From Polyodon spathula (lineage: Eukaryota; Chordata; Actinopteri; Acipenseriformes; Polyodontidae): a stretch of 64,000 nt of DNA. Location of the stretch: assembly GCF_017654505.1 (NCBI RefSeq), contig NC_054560.1:1-64000 (forward strand). Reading direction: 5' to 3'. A program made the position numbers and the translations under genes. A model generated the notes under the pieces. It had not been told where the DNA came from. It was given only the letters and a program-made list of their open reading frames with translations, and searched no databases. Of the stretch, positions 46,262-60,922 are shown piece by piece; the stretch's first letter is position 1; every line of letters starts with the position of its first letter.

Positions 46262-49200
46262 TTCCAAGATTTAAAAATAAATAAATAAAAACTAGCCCTG
46301 CCAGGAAGTTAAACGGAATATTAATCATTAATCACCTATTCAAAATGATTGAACAAGTAATGCTACAGTTCTTCATTTTATTGAACAATTTTGAACAATT
46401 TTACTGTTTTCCGACGTCTCTTAGCGTCACATGTAATGGAGTGGTCCGCGTATATTCCGTCCAATGTTTGTTTTTTTTTTTTTTTTTTTTTTTTTTAAGC
46501 AAAAAGTTGAAAACGGGAAATGGACTCATTTTATTTTGAGCAGTAGTTCTTTTTGATTATGGGTTGACAGTAGGCGCTTGGTTGTCTTTTTTCAGATTTC
46601 GGGATGTTTTAACGATCATTGCTGGATCAGATAATGGCTGTCCATGTTGATAAGGGCTGACCAAGGATAATAAAGTTATCCTCATTTTAAAAGCAACTTT
46701 TAAGATCCTCAAACTGTGTCTTTTTCGCAACACACTGGCTATAGCATAAAGCACTGATGTAAGACCTTGACCCATGTTTGTTTTGCTTGAGGAACATAAC
46801 TGTCTATATTTCACAAAGCAATAGTGGCATAAAAAAAAAAAAAAAAAAAAAAACCTTTATCGAGGGAGAAAGACGGTGTTCCTTTGAAAGGAATGCAAAC
46901 AAACTGGAAAGCCAACGAGGCCTGCGTTGTTTCAGCTGCAGCAGGGTGCTCACAAGGGATGGAAGAATGCCATGGCAAAGTCACACAGGAATTCTATTCT
47001 AGTCTAACACTGAAGTGTGTGACCCTGCAGCTTTAAATACTCCCGCTAGGCGATTGAATAGCTAATCCGAAGGAGGCCTTGTCTCGACAGAGGAGCACAG
47101 TGCTGAGATTATTAGCATGCTTTTGCAGCCTATATGCAGCAATCCTCTTATTGAGACTTCTGTGTTTTATTGGAAAATAAGCAACAGAATTGTGCAGGCT
47201 TTTTAAAGATTGTTTAGCTCTCTGGAGGAGACAGAGACTGTGTAAATAGATTTCTCTTAATATAGCATGCTTAGTATTTGAAGGGTTAGGGGAGAAACAC
47301 AAATGGGAAATTCATTTTAAAAAGGTTATTTGATCTTTTTGATTGTTTTAAAGCTTTTGAATAAAATGGTTTGCATATTCAGGACTATTTATAATTCTGA
47401 CTAGATCTTCAATCAAGTCAAACAGTTTTTACATCAACTACTCTCGCCAAGGGAACGTTTTGATAGATTAATTGACCCTGGATTATTTCTGGTATAGAAA
47501 GAAATAATATGTTGATCGTATTACCTTTAATTACACATCTGATAAAGAGACGCATAGTGATTCTTCAAGTAAAATGAAAACGTGTATCCACTGTTTATAG
47601 ATAACTGAGTGTGGTTTGATTCAATCCAATTTATTTCAATTGATTGTAATTCATTCAATTGTTTGTTTTATCAGAAAAAAATAAGTGTGATCTACAGGAC
47701 ACAAGGAGATGGGTAAAAAAAAAAAAAATCAGAAACAAATCAAGGATTATATACTATGAACCGGATTTTAAAAAGTCAGCCGCGTTACTTCCACCGTCAC
47801 TGCGACCCTTGGTGACGTTTATTCATCCAAACTGTATTGTCCTGTTATTGCATCGCAATGAATGTGAATAGACTCCATGCATCATATAACAGTAAATAAA
47901 GCTAATTCAAATGATTGCAGAGTGTCAGAACTTGAAAGCTGCTAAAAAAATTTAAAAAGTACGTATTCATTTACTACAATTAGAAAGGCACCTAGAGCCA
48001 GCGCCGCAATATTTCTCATAAACCTGGGCTGCTTTCTCAAAGGCAAAGCAAAGGTTCTTATGTTGNNNNNNNNNNNNNNNNNNNNNNNNNNNNNNNNNNN
48101 NNNNNNNNNNNNNNNNNNNNNNNNNNNNNNNNNNNNNNNNNNNNNNNNNNNNNNNNNNNNNNNNNNNNNNNNNNNNNNNNNNNNNNNNNNNNNNNNNNNN
48201 NNNNNNNNNNNNNNNNNNNNNNNNNNNNNNNNNNNNNNNNNNNNNNNNNNNNNNNNNNNNNNNNNNNNNNNNNNNNNNNNNNNNNNNNNNNNNNNNNNNN
48301 NNNNNNNNNNNNNNNNNNNNNNNNNNNNNNNNNNNNNNNNNNNNNNNNNNNNNNNNNNNNNNNNNNNNNNNNNNNNNNNNNNNNNNNNNNNNNNNNNNNN
48401 NNNNNNNNNNNNNNNNNNNNNNNNNNNNNNNNNNNNNNNNNNNNNNNNNNNNNNNNNNNNNNNNNNNNNNNNNNNNNNNNNNNNNNNNNNNNNNNNNNNN
48501 NNNNNNNNNNNNNNNNNNNNNNNNNNNNNNNNNNNNNNNNNNNNNNNNNNNNNNNNNNNNNNNNNATTCAAGATTAGAGCTAATCAGGGTTTATGAAACT
48601 GGAATCCACTAAATAAAACAAACAGACCAAATTATCAAAAAGTTTAACATGGGCAACTACTTTCATTCCAGTGCAAAGTTGGGCATTTTATGAATCTAAA
48701 AAAAAAAAAAAAAAAAATTGCAACGGAGGGTGGAACAGGAGTTCTTCAAAAGCAGAAATCACTTTTATTTTGCATAAAAGCCCAGGATAGGCAGGTCAGC
48801 AATGCTTCACAGCAAGACAGGTTACCGGCACTTCTGCATCTCCCCATCTCAGCGGCCCTGCCTCCTGCCAGGTGCACATAATGATCCCGGGAGTCCTTTC
48901 CCACGCTTGGTAGGGGTCAGTGCTGGTGCAAGGCTGCCCCAATAATCCAGTACAGGCTGAGCGGCTCCAATGCGCGGGAAGCACCGTTGCAGACCGTGCA
49001 ATTTAGCTGTACAAAGCGGCATGGTTTAGTGAATGCACAGTTCAAGCACTGGCTCACACACCAGCCCTTTGTTACAATATTGGAGACGACGCAGACAACT
49101 CGTGTGACCCGCAAACCGACATAAAAAGCTGCAGACCCGCGACAACCATTGTAAAATAAAACGCCTATGTCAGAGCACTGTTTTGGCGATTAAAAAAAAA

Positions 49201-49400
49201 AAACACATGACTGTATGTACATCCCATTCATCGATGTACTTAATTCAAGTTGCAAATTATGTCATTTTACATTAACCAATGTTGTTGTTTTCTTTTATTG
49301 ATTCCAAATGTAATTTCAATTCTTCAGGCCAGGTTAATCACTGTCCAAAATGTTCGCGGAGATAGGGTTGGGTTACTGGTGAGGGTCTGGCTGGGTTAAA
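46262..49400. other. Intergenic region between MLLT1 and the rightward CpG-rich promoter
   Basis: No gene was recognised. It holds poly(T) at 46470-46497, poly(A) at 46831-46852 and 48699-48717, and the assembly gap. Confidence 0.5.
48066..48565. other. Assembly gap of 500 N
   Basis: Exactly 500 undetermined bases, probably a placeholder of unknown true length. Open frames crossing it are artefacts. Confidence 0.99.
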
Positions 49401-49499
49401 TCTGGATTAGGTCAAGCGAAAGGGGTGGTCAGTGACTGTCACTAGACGGGCAATCATCCTTAAAACCTTACAGACTTCCCCACGTATTCACAACGCTTT

Positions 49500-49860
49500 C
49501 AATGCGATACCCCCGGGGAAACGGGTCACTAGCAGCCCCTATGTTCTACTTCTGCGGGGTATATACCACCCTTCTCTGACGCAACCTCGGTTCTGAAAAA
49601 CAAAAGACGCAAAGAAACGATAAAGTCGCTTCCACACTCAAGATGGCGCCCCGCCCGTCCATTGATTCGGAGCGTCGGCTCCCCCTCCCCCACCCGCCCA
49701 GTTCCCGCGATGAGGTCAGGGAAAGAGACGAGAACGCGCCAGTGATCTCGTCCGCCGCGGGAGGAAGGGGGGAGGGTGGAAGAGGGTTGGCCCGCCTTTT
49801 CCCCTTGGTTTTGCCGTTGATGACGTATAGAGGAGAGGGTAGCAACAGTTGCCTCGAGAC
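49500..49860 (+). promoter_or_regulatory. CpG-rich promoter of an unidentified rightward gene
   Basis: A CpG-dense stretch with a YY1-type CAAGATGGCGCC at 49639-49650, a CCCGCC GC box at about 49651-49656 and a CRE-like TGACGTA at 49821-49827. The GC content stands well above both flanks. The gene it drives is not recognisable from this window. Confidence 0.6.
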
Positions 49861-49991
49861 CCCCGCGCGCCATAGTGACTGTAGTCGTGGAGACAGTTAC
49901 TTACCAACGGGAGCAACACGCAGCAACAGCAACAGCAGCAGCAACGAGAGAGAGTGAGAGCAGCCAGGGCAGAACTAAACACAAGGCAAAG
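49861..49991 (+). other. Probable non-coding first exon
   Basis: Sequence downstream of the CpG-rich promoter, with a CAA/CAG-rich stretch (49922-49944) and a splice donor GGCAAAG|GTGAAT near 49992. The ATG frame starting at 49643 stops before the donor, so the exon looks non-coding. The next exon is not visible, implying a first intron of more than 14 kb. Confidence 0.4.
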
Positions 49992-52900
49992 GTGAATATA
50001 TCTATACTGGATGCAATGTATTGCTTAAACTCGCTCCGAAAACGGGGTTTGTGTTTTTTCACAACCCCCCAAAAATCATCACAAAAGGCGCCTGGTTCCA
50101 AATGGAGTTGGGGTTTTTTTTTCCTTTGATTCGTTTTTTTTTTTTTTTTTTTTTTTTTTTGGTTCTTCTTAAAAATCAATGATGAAACCAGGCGGTTAAC
50201 ATTTTGTTTACAATTGTATTTACCGTATACAACTCGAACCCCCATTTTCTTTTTTCAAGTCAGACAGAAGACGTGTCTGTATTTCGGCGTTTATAATTGA
50301 AGTGTAGTTTCCTCCTTTTTCTCTTAAAAACAAAACAAAAAGAAAAAAAAAAAAAAACACCGAGTGTTTGGGGAGAAATATACTGGGCTGTTATTACACA
50401 GTGTGTTACTAGCGAGAGAGAGAGAGGCCGTGAAAAAAACCAAAACAAAACAAAAAAACTTTATTAAACTCCAGGCAAGTTAGGTATGAGTCACGTTCTG
50501 GGTATATTTTAGTATTCAACAATTTTAAGGTGTTGTATTTTAAAATGCGTGCTATACCAGCGCTACAGTTGTAGCTGATCGGAGGAACCAGGCGATCGCT
50601 TGTGAATACTGACGTAAGGTTATCTCGTAAAGAAATAACACGCCTATTAATAACCATTAGAGTCGTACATATCTGCTTCACGTTTCTTTTGAATCGGTTG
50701 CTTCTTTTTTTTTTTTTTTTTTTCTATTTTAATTGTTTTTTTTGGTCGTCAGTAATCCAAGTTTCGAAAATGTTCTCGCTACCTGTTTTTAGCTATTTTA
50801 GTATTTTCGAATCCGTTGCGATAACGTTTTAAACAGTTTTAATCTTAAACCATGTGCGTTTTCCTCCTTAACAGTTCGTTGTTTTCGTGGGTAGAATGAT
50901 CAAACGTGCCGTACAGTATTTAAAATCCTCTAAAGTTTACGTGCATGAGATGTTTTTTTTTTTTTTTTTTTTTTAGCTACTAGGTGTTTAATCGCAGACG
51001 CCAGCGATAGCTTGTTGCATCCGATTTGAAAATAAACTAAATACTTTCTACTGTCATTGTAAATGTAATCAATAGAAACCTGTCTGAGTATTCTTTGTGT
51101 GTTTTATGTCTTTGAAAGTATCTAACAGTAATCGTGTGCTAAATGTGTGCCCAACTGTAGAGTTTACTAGTGCCTTCATAGGTGTAAAATAACGCAGGGG
51201 CTGGAGGTAATTTGTTTGTGTACAATAAGCATATTCCTTTAAAACATGAAAGCTATATTGTACCTTTTAAACTATAAAGAGACTGCCACACTACCCACTT
51301 TGACTAGCAGGTTTTTTTCCAATGAAGTGTATGATCTGCTTGGGGTCTGTAGAAATATAAATACAACAGAACTATGCTATTATCCCAAAATAGCTTTTAT
51401 GAAAAGTCAGCAAAGTCGCATAAGAAACGCAGTGATTTCATAACTAAGCTCTGGTCATCTAAAAGTGACTTAGGTTTTCATAATTTTTTTCTCTCTTTTG
51501 ATAATGTTCGGAAAATATCTAATCTAGGCATGTGTTATTCTGGGGTCCTCCAAGTTTCAGTATTTTTAAAGTCAAATTAATAACTGCTTAAGGGCCTATA
51601 AAATGTCTCTTATAAAAACTAGCATTGTATATTATATGCAGGCACATTAACATGACAAACTGTATACAATGCCACAGAGTCTTTTACTGGTTTAACTCAT
51701 CCTCAGACTGTTTATTGTTCAGGAACTCCAAGCTAGGCTAGGTAAACTACATTTATTAGTTCAACCTGCTGCTAGCTTTAAAGTTGTACAGGGCTTGTTT
51801 AATAATATCTAAGCAGTGCTCATTGACATTTAACTGTTAGAACGACTGACATGCTTTGGGATCAGTACCTAATGCATTTATAATTCAAATTATATAATTA
51901 AAAAACACAACTGTCACGATTTGAACATTTAATAAACTACTTTCTACAGAAAGTTTATTATTAACCTAGAAATCAATACTATCTGACATATTTAGCTTGT
52001 TTTTAAAGAAAAAAAAGTTTCAATTCTGCACATAAATTGGAGGAAAAAGAAAGAAGAAAAATCATATTTCAGGTGTATTTTTATTTTAAAGAAACCTGTT
52101 AGTTGTACAGCATTTATTGCCTTAGCTACATTCATGTACAAGATTCTTAAAGGTTACTGTATAAAAAATAATCAGGTTTAAATAACGATACTCTGAATAA
52201 TTGCTTTCTTCTTTATATTAGCAGGTTTCTTTATTTAACATACAAAAATCTAAATGATTTGATTCCTGATCCCTCCACAATACACAACAAACACACACAT
52301 TTTAATTCAACAAAATATATTGTCACTGGTAATGGGATACACAGCTACAGGTGCTACAGCACTATGCATATTTTATAAGGAGAACCTTATGACTAATATA
52401 GGAAATAATTAATAATGGATCTGTGAATCAGGTAAAGAAGAATGGTCCTTTCAAATTTTTCTCTTTGTCTGTTACCAAGACACATTTGTTAGTGCATTGA
52501 AGCATGTTAGCAGTTCATTGCCTTTTGAGAAGTGTCCTTAACTAAATAACGAGGTGCTTGGTAAATCTGTGTACAGGTTGTGGTCTCTAGTAACCAGGTA
52601 GACAAGCTATTGACAGATTTAGCACAGTTTAGCTCCAACTGGAGGGATCTGTCTTTGACAAGCTTTGTTTGTTTTGTGTGTGCATCCATGTGTGTGTGTT
52701 TTTGTATTTTATTTATTTATTTATTTAATACTTGCCAGCATTCAAATCAGAGTAGAAACGTTTTGAAAATGAGAGCACATACCTGTTCGACATGGCAACC
52801 ACCTGATAATAAGACCTTGCCGCTGTCAACAGCAGTGTAAAAAAACACCAGGATGAAAACCTCTAGGGCCTTCAATCCAGCTGACAATCAAATCACAGGT

Positions 52901-55900
52901 GCTCCCTTTAAAATGAAGAATGAACAGTGGAGCTTGGCCTTTAAATGTTGCGCTAATGAGCATGTTAATTAGTCTTCAGAGCTTTAAACCTGAAAGGCTG
53001 TTCTGGGTTTCTTTTCATTGTATTGTACCAGAGTGTCTTCTTTCTTTAAACAAGGCACCCAATCCTTCTAAAAAAAAAAAAAAGAAAGCTGCCATAAAGA
53101 AAGCCTCTTCCTTCTCTTTTATACAGTACCTTATCAGAGATACAATAACATTTCCACGTGCTTATCTAATTTTTTATTTCAATTAAAACTAACAATAATA
53201 ATGGCAGATGTTTAAGAAGGTTTCTGCCTTATCAGGTTGCCTGGTGAATACATTTACATGACACCAATGAAACCCTCAGTCAAAATACTACTTTATATCA
53301 CATAGAAAGGTACCAAGTGTAGAAAACGGTTGCCATGTGCATGGACGTATAAGGCATTGTTAAGTGTACAGGCTCCAGTCTTCTATGGTTATGCTGTACA
53401 TTTGGTGACGTGTTATAACACTGTCACGCCTTTTACATGGATCATGCATTGGAAACGTCAGTAAAGTAAAACTGCGTCATTTCTTTAAGGCCAAGAAAGA
53501 AAGAGAGAAAATCATGTGTTGAACTACCAAGTTCTCAAAGTCTGGTATTTAAGTCTTTGATAGGGTTACACTAATTGGATGTGGTAGTAACTGAATGTCC
53601 GTCTTATTAAAATTTTGGCTCTTGCACCATGTTTTTATTTTACCATAGTATCTTTGAAACTGTTCTGCATTTCCCCCAAAAATGCCAGTCTAAATTAGGC
53701 AGCATCCACACAGAGCGACGTGAGCAAAGTCTCCGAATTCCAGTCTACATCAGACACGATTTCGAAATGATTCAAAAGACTGGAAATAAATACATGACCC
53801 CACCTGTGCGTTCCTGTGGAACACACTAGAGATGGGCTGTCCCATTACAAAACAGGGCTTGTTTTGATAAAAGGTTACCACCCTGACCTCCAGCAACTCC
53901 ATTGTAAAATAAAGGTTGGACTTGTAAAACCGATAGATCAGAGTTATTGAACATCCCTATATATCCAACAGTTTTATTGTTATTATTAGTAGTAGTAATT
54001 GTACAGTGGTAGTCGTAGTTTAGTATAGTCAAACTAATATTTTCAAAATGATTTTGTTATACATTTATATATACAATTTATTGTAGTCTCAATTGTTTCT
54101 TTACAAATTCCATTGATGCTTGTTGTTTATTAACTTAAGTATTGTAAAGTGCAACTATTATTATTACGCTGTTGCTGTTAAGCACTATAACCATCTTCAT
54201 CGTCATTATTATTATAATCTGTGTTATGTGCAGGTCACCACTTGTGTTATTATTTACTTTTATTTAGTCTTTCTTTTTAAAACAGTCTGGTGAACTTGAC
54301 AGAACATGATTTATAACTGTGGCTAATAATCTTCAAAATTGTGTATGAGCTTGGTAATGTTGGGATGCGTCACATAGAATACAGATGTGTTGCTGGCTTT
54401 GTTTTACAACGTATAGAATAGTAGGACCTCTGTAATATATTTGTTTGTTTGGTGAATCTCCACAAAACTTCACGTTATGCGTATGGAAAGACAACCTTCT
54501 TGTCACAGATTTCTGCCATGGAACAAGTTAGTGAGCAACACGTTATTTATCATAAAAACAGACAAACCAAAAAAAGAAGAAAAAATACTTGTTCTGCCTT
54601 GTAGTTAACATTTTTAATTTGCTTTTTTTGAACTACTGCTTTCTTCATAAACATTTTATGCTTGCACAGGCAGGTTAAGATAAAACCTGCACCACAAAAA
54701 AAACCAAAAAACAGGTATAGACTAGATTAGGGTTAGCTGTAACTTACTCAATATGAATATTACTACATGGATGAATTACTGAAAAAGGATTCATACAATG
54801 AAAGGGTACTTCTGCCACTGTTTAGACTGTTAGCATAGTCCCTGTTCTCCACAATATAGCGTCCTTTGCAATGCACTTTGGCTTCATTGTGAAACTAGTT
54901 TGCGGAGATGAGGATAGAATCAAAGAATTATTGTCTGTTTCAATTATAGTATCAAATTCTGTCAAAGTATTGCTCACTGACATAAAGATCTAGGGTAAGC
55001 AGGTCTTGGGATTTGTGAAAACTGTAGAATACCAGGAAGCAGTGGCAGGACTATCTGAGTATAACTTAAGATGGAAACATCCCTTGATCTGAAGGTAGCT
55101 GCACCAGAGGTAATGCAGGTGTTGTTAAAGCTTTGGCTGTCAGGAGTGGTTACACTCTGTGGGAAGAATAAACCGCTTGATAGCAGACAAAATAACTGAC
55201 TGGTTACATTTGGGACAGGCAGATAGTATTTCTCTCAAAGCAAACAGGTGAAATCTACTATATAAAAAAAACATCATTCCAAAATGTTTTAGGTTCTGTT
55301 TTTGGAAGAGGGCTCTTCTGATTCTACATGTACTGTGTATGGAAGAGTAAAGTCTGGCTTTATAGTCGTCTGGTCTTATTACCAGCCACTAAATCCCTTT
55401 TCTGACTGGTAAATTCAACTTTTCACTGTATTTACTTAGTTAAAAAATCATATTGAAAAGTTTCAGTGTGCTTGAATGTATTTGTTTATTTGAAAACTGT
55501 TGCCCTTTGCTGGCCAGATATTTATGTAGACATTGTAACAACCCAAGTGCTGTAATTTCAAATCTAGATAAGTCATTTTTTTTTGCTGATTTTGAATGAT
55601 TGTGGGTCCATTGTTGTCAGTGCCCCCTAGGCACGAATTGTATTTTGACCTTAATTGGGGGATGGGCGATGACAAGATTGATTGTTATTACAGAGGTGAT
55701 TAAATATTACATGAAAGGATGTGCAGTTTAAAAATAGGTCTGATAAATTGATATGGAACATCCCGTTTGGTTTAAGGAAATAAGAATAAAAGCTACACAG
55801 GATGTATTGTGAAAGAAAGAATAGTTACATGTTTCACATTTCTCCTTTTAGTTCCTCCTCAGCATACAAGACAGTTTCAAGTGCTAGAAAGGGGACCTGT

Positions 55901-56002
55901 GTAGTCTGGAAAGCTGGTGTCTAATAAATATTTTGTTGGGTTTTATAATTGGATCCCATTTTGTTCTGCTGCACTACAGCTGGACCTAGGACAACATTCT
56001 TT

Positions 56003-56039
<37 letters not shown>

Positions 56040-57200
56040 CAACTTCATATTTTTGGATGGTCTTCAGTTAAACAGGCTAAAGTCACTAACAGGAATCTCG
56101 TGGAACAAAGCAATATGTTTAAGACCAAAAAAAAAAAAAAAAAAGGATCTAAGTTCTCAAGATGCGTGTTGCAACTTGTGTTCTTGTAAGTGTTTTTTTT
56201 CCCCCACTCGTATCCATGGGCATTCTTAGAATTCCACCCAACTTGTATCTTAGCTACACACAACAACTAATTAAATTTACTGACAATAACAGCAGACAGG
56301 GCTAAAATTAGCATTACAAAGGGTATTATGCTTTTTTTTCCCTCATTTATTCAACGACTGTGAAAGAGGGCCCCAGAATACTAAGTCGCACCCTCGTGAC
56401 ACACTTTTTCTTTAATGAAAACTCACCATAGCCCCTTTCATTTGCTGCTATTTTATATTAATATAATACTGTCTCTCCAAGAGTAGCTAAGCAGTGAGCC
56501 CATCTTGTCAATCCTAGCTTTTGCTAACATTACATTTCAACTCTGTTAAGAATCATATTCAGTTTAGTCCCCATTTAAAACTACCCTAGATTAAACTTGT
56601 GGACAGACTGGGCTATGGTCAAGGGCAAGTGCCTTGAAAGACCTCTTGTTTACTGAAGTTCAGGTTTTATACCCCTATTTACACTTGCTAGCTGTCACTA
56701 AAACGGTTTAGTTGAATCCTGCTTTGTTTCAGATGTAAACAGCTACAGTGGCTGTCCACCTACTAGTCAGCCACTCAGCCATAGTGGAATACATTAACTT
56801 CGCTGCACAATAGAAGTAGATGGCTTTTTGTTAAACCTCGTTTCTGCCCCAGGTGTCCGATAGTTTAATATTAAGAATGCTTTTAATTGGGATTAATTAG
56901 CCTCAACACATAATGCATCCAGAAAAATATATTGGCACATTATTTTGACAACAAAGACTTGTGGTTCTTGCCGTATAGAGTATTTAAATCAGATCAGCAC
57001 AGACTGGGTTTATATATTCCCTGATCCATACACCACTGTTTGAGGTAGGAGGCGTGGAAGTGGTTAGATTAGACAGCCTAGTTTCATTTGGTAAATATGT
57101 CCATCACAGTTTTGTTTGTGATCGGACAAAAAATAAAGTAGCCCTTTCAGTTTCATTGTTCTGCTTGTGTTTGGGTTATTGGCCTGTATGCAGGTGGTCA

Positions 57201-57203
<3 letters not shown>

Positions 57204-57269
<66 letters not shown>

Positions 57270-57270
57270 T
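57204..57270. repeat. (AT)n microsatellite
   Basis: About 60 bp of alternating A and T, followed by a T run. Confidence 0.97.
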
Positions 57271-57843
57271 TTTTTTTTTTTACATTTTACAATGATTTTT
57301 TTCATGTTTTTGCTTCATTTGTTTTACACACACTTACCCCATGCACCAAATTCTTGAGTTTTGTTCAACACCATTATTCTGTGCCGTATTTGCTAAGCTT
57401 TTTACTGCCAGAACTCTATTGCAGTGAGAAATTGAACAAAGGCTGTGAGAAAGAAGGCAGGCTTGTTTACGTCAGCTGCCTAAACTTAGGGCACTTCATA
57501 TGGATAAGTAATGAGAAGATTCTGATCAGGGCCTTGCAAGGCAGAGCCAAGGTTGAACAAAGCAGACATTTTGTCAACACTGTCTTCGATACTTTTAGCA
57601 ATGTTACAATAACATGCTTAATGTCTTTTAATAGGTGAAAAGAATGGGTTAGAAACTCCACACTAGTCCTACATCCAGTCCTGTGTTTGTTTGTTTGTTT
57701 GTTTATTTATTTATTTATTTAATATATATAACTACTCCAGTTTAGGTATCCTTTCCAATTACCAGGTCCCAGGAATTAGGCTCTTCTAAAACGTCTCACC
57801 TGAGTTTATAGGTTTTACGGTTCATAACAGTTCGTGCAGTTAT

Positions 57844-57878
57844 GGGGGGGGGGCGGGGGGGGGGGGGGGGGGGGGGGG
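57844..57878 (+). repeat. Poly(G) run
   Basis: Ten G, one C, then about 24 G. Such a long G run can form quadruplexes and is prone to sequencing error. Confidence 0.95.
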
Positions 57879-60810
57879 CAATTTATTTAACAAGGGCCTG
57901 ATTGCTCAAATAATATGGTTCATTAAGGGTAGTTCTGAAATCCAGGACTGTGTGTAGGGTTAATGTACGTTTCTAACCCCAAAAAGGATACAAGGTTAGT
58001 TTAAACATTAAATTATGTATGGTAAATATTTTAATTAAATGTGTACACGTATTGAGTGTTTTATTTTTTATGTACCATTAAACAGTGCTTTGGGGTTTAG
58101 ATTAGCAAAATCTAAATTCCCCAAAAAGTCCCTTTACAAATTGCAGTTATTGTAAAAGATGTATTAACAAAGTAATCCAGGCAAGTCTCATTCTGCTTCT
58201 TGGATTGAGTCTTCCAGCAGAGGTTTTAAAATGCGTCTCCAGAGAGCTGTCAGACAGTAGACACCACGCTCACCGTGACGTGATGCTGCTGATCCTGGCT
58301 TGTGTGTTCACCCATTGACAGAGCTGGAGAGCGTGCTGGCCCTTTAAATATTGCTAGTGGAACTGGCAGGCCTCATTTGCAGAGTGTCAGTGTGGATTTC
58401 ACAAAGCCACAGCACTGGCCTCCTTCTCGATTGGCTCGAGACTGGGAACTCATAAAGCAGCTCCTGTGTTTACACTGCAAGAGCCAGGTTAAACTGACAG
58501 AGTCCTGATTTTAATCTTCAGCTGCATATGAAAAGTTGAAGGCTTTTTTTTATAAATGTATTTTGGATTGCGTTTTTAACCACTAACTGACTTTACTGGG
58601 GAATTAAGCAGCTAGAATAATGATCTCAGTCATTTATTTTCTCAGGTTTTTAAAGCAGTTTTTTTGTGCATTAAGAGCAACTCTGCTGATTCAAACTGAA
58701 TGTGGCTATGCTCAATTTGCTTGGTAGTGTTTGGATAAAACCACAGTGTGTTTCGGTTACAGTTTGGTTTAAACCCTTCTTGCTGTTCGGCAGAATGTGT
58801 TTCCTACAGGTCAAAGTAAAACAATGTTGGTGAACCTGCTCTATACAATAGAAAGTGTGGCTGCTGTAGCCCCAGGATAGCTTTATAAATTAGTGGTCTC
58901 AGTTTACTGTACTGGTTAAAGTGGAGAGGTGTACTGGTTTGATCACTGCTGGGACCTGGGGCACCCATGTAAGTTGTTGCTGTGGTGTTCTTAACCCACA
59001 AAGATAATTGAAGCTGAACAGAGGCCAGTTAGAGGGCTTCTCAATGTCATTTACCTCTGAACCCCTTGGGTGTGAATCTAGCTCAGTTCACAATGGGTCT
59101 GATGGTTTCACTTACATGCAATTGTCCCTCACCTTTCATGGGCAGTTTTTGTACTTTGAGGTCCTGTGTGGATCAGAGGTGTATGCATGTCCCATTCCAT
59201 GAAGCCCATCTACTGTAAGTCCGTAACTGGTGAGCATTCTGTTATTTAGAAAGTGTTAGAGACATCAACACGTAATCAATATCTTCCCAACAGTATGATG
59301 CTGCTTAGCAGTTATGTCAAACTAGCTATCCTGCACCTGCCTTTCTACCTGAGTTATAAATTCCTTTCAAACTGCTATACTGCCCTGCGCTTTTCCCTGC
59401 CCCGACACACCTTACTGTGCAAACAGCTATAAAACAGACTGGATAATACAGCAGTAACAAACAACTGAAATTGAACAAACAAATCCTATATTTAAGAGAA
59501 CCGACAAACCCAAAACACTTCAGTATTGATCTGAAAAAGTGACATTTGAAAGAGACACAGAAAAGTTTGTGCAGGAGTTTCTAACCAAGCAGCGCAACAA
59601 ACCTATACTAGATCTACATGGAAACTGGAAAATACACAACTTTGCAATTGTGCCAGCTTCCCATGGTAAACTGCAGTTAGGAAGCAGTGCCATTAGCGAA
59701 GTAATATATATAGATGTTAAATCATCCTTTTTGAGGTGCCTGTGGATATATGCTTGAAATTGATTGATTGATCATTGGTCTATACACAGAGATAGGAATT
59801 TTAAATGAGTGAAAAACATTTACAGTACTGTGATGCTGGTAACCCAAGTCCTCTAACATGCCCCCAATTTACTCTAGTGCTCTTGAGATCTGATCTCTGA
59901 GTTTTGTGGACAGCTGCTACTATGCTCCTACAGTACAACACAACCCCGCTGTAAATCCACCAACTGAAAACAATCCCACCAAACAAACCGCTATCCTCTG
60001 GTTAGTTTGTGTACCGCTAAACTTCTGACATCTACATTCCTTAAATGTGTAACTTTGGGGAAAGTAAAACTGTCTGCACTGTCGAGTCTGCTTTATAATT
60101 TGGGTACACACAAGAATGTTATCGAGACAGTTTTGATACATTTGAACATTACTGTGTGCCACTGTGGCTTGCAGCTTTGCAGTTTTTAACACATTAAAAA
60201 AAAAAAATGTCTCATGGGAATATTCTGTTGTGTGATGGGACCTGAATACAGTACAAGCTATAGACACATCAACATAATGGAAGTTATAAATATTGCAGTC
60301 GTCTTGGAACTTAATTGTCCAGGATGTGGACTTTTTTTAAATAGAATTTATATAGATGCCTCTTTTCTGAAGGCCATATTTAAGTAAAACTGGTTTTCAT
60401 TTTCACTGGGAGTGTCTTTCCCGCTGTTTTGCATTGTTTTTCCATCTGTTGATTGAATACGTCGTGCTTCTGAACTTGCAATGCAAATTTCAAATGATAT
60501 GTAAATATGCCACTTTTTTTTTTTTTTTTATAATAAACCTGCGTCTCTGAGCCCAACAGGTTTGTTCTGAGTAAGCTGAAACGTACTGTAATGCTTGCCA
60601 AGTATTGCATATTTTTAATTTTGTTTGTTACTGTTTTCTTAGGATTATAAGGAAACTCTCATATTTTACTAATAATATACTATTGTATTGTTCTTTTGTT
60701 TGACTGGTTTTCCTTGCTTGGCACGAGCAAAAGCTGTACTGTATTGTATGTAAATGTGGCCCAGTGAGTTATTTAGTGTATACTGCAGTCTTGCTTGTTT
60801 GTATCTGGTT

Positions 60811-60922
60811 TTAGGGATGAAAATGGTCACAGTGGGTTAAGTGACTTGCTCACTGACATTCAGAGCCATGCAGTAAATCATTGGTTGAGCCTGGATCTCA
60901 TAGCTGTTGGTCCTCAATGCCA
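60811..60922 (-). repeat. Possible MIR-like / CORE-SINE relic
   Basis: GGTTAAGTGACTTGCTC followed by CAGTAAATCATTGGTTGAG and CCTGGATCTCATAG follows the order of the reverse complement of MIR (GGTTAAGTGACTTGCCC, AGTAAGTGGCAGAG, GGGATT). Many mismatches; no tRNA-like head was found. Confidence 0.45.

Noticed and set aside
57054..57638. A 194-codon plus-strand frame
   Set aside because: It runs through an (AT)n repeat and a T run, has no recognised domain, and its composition is that of intron DNA.
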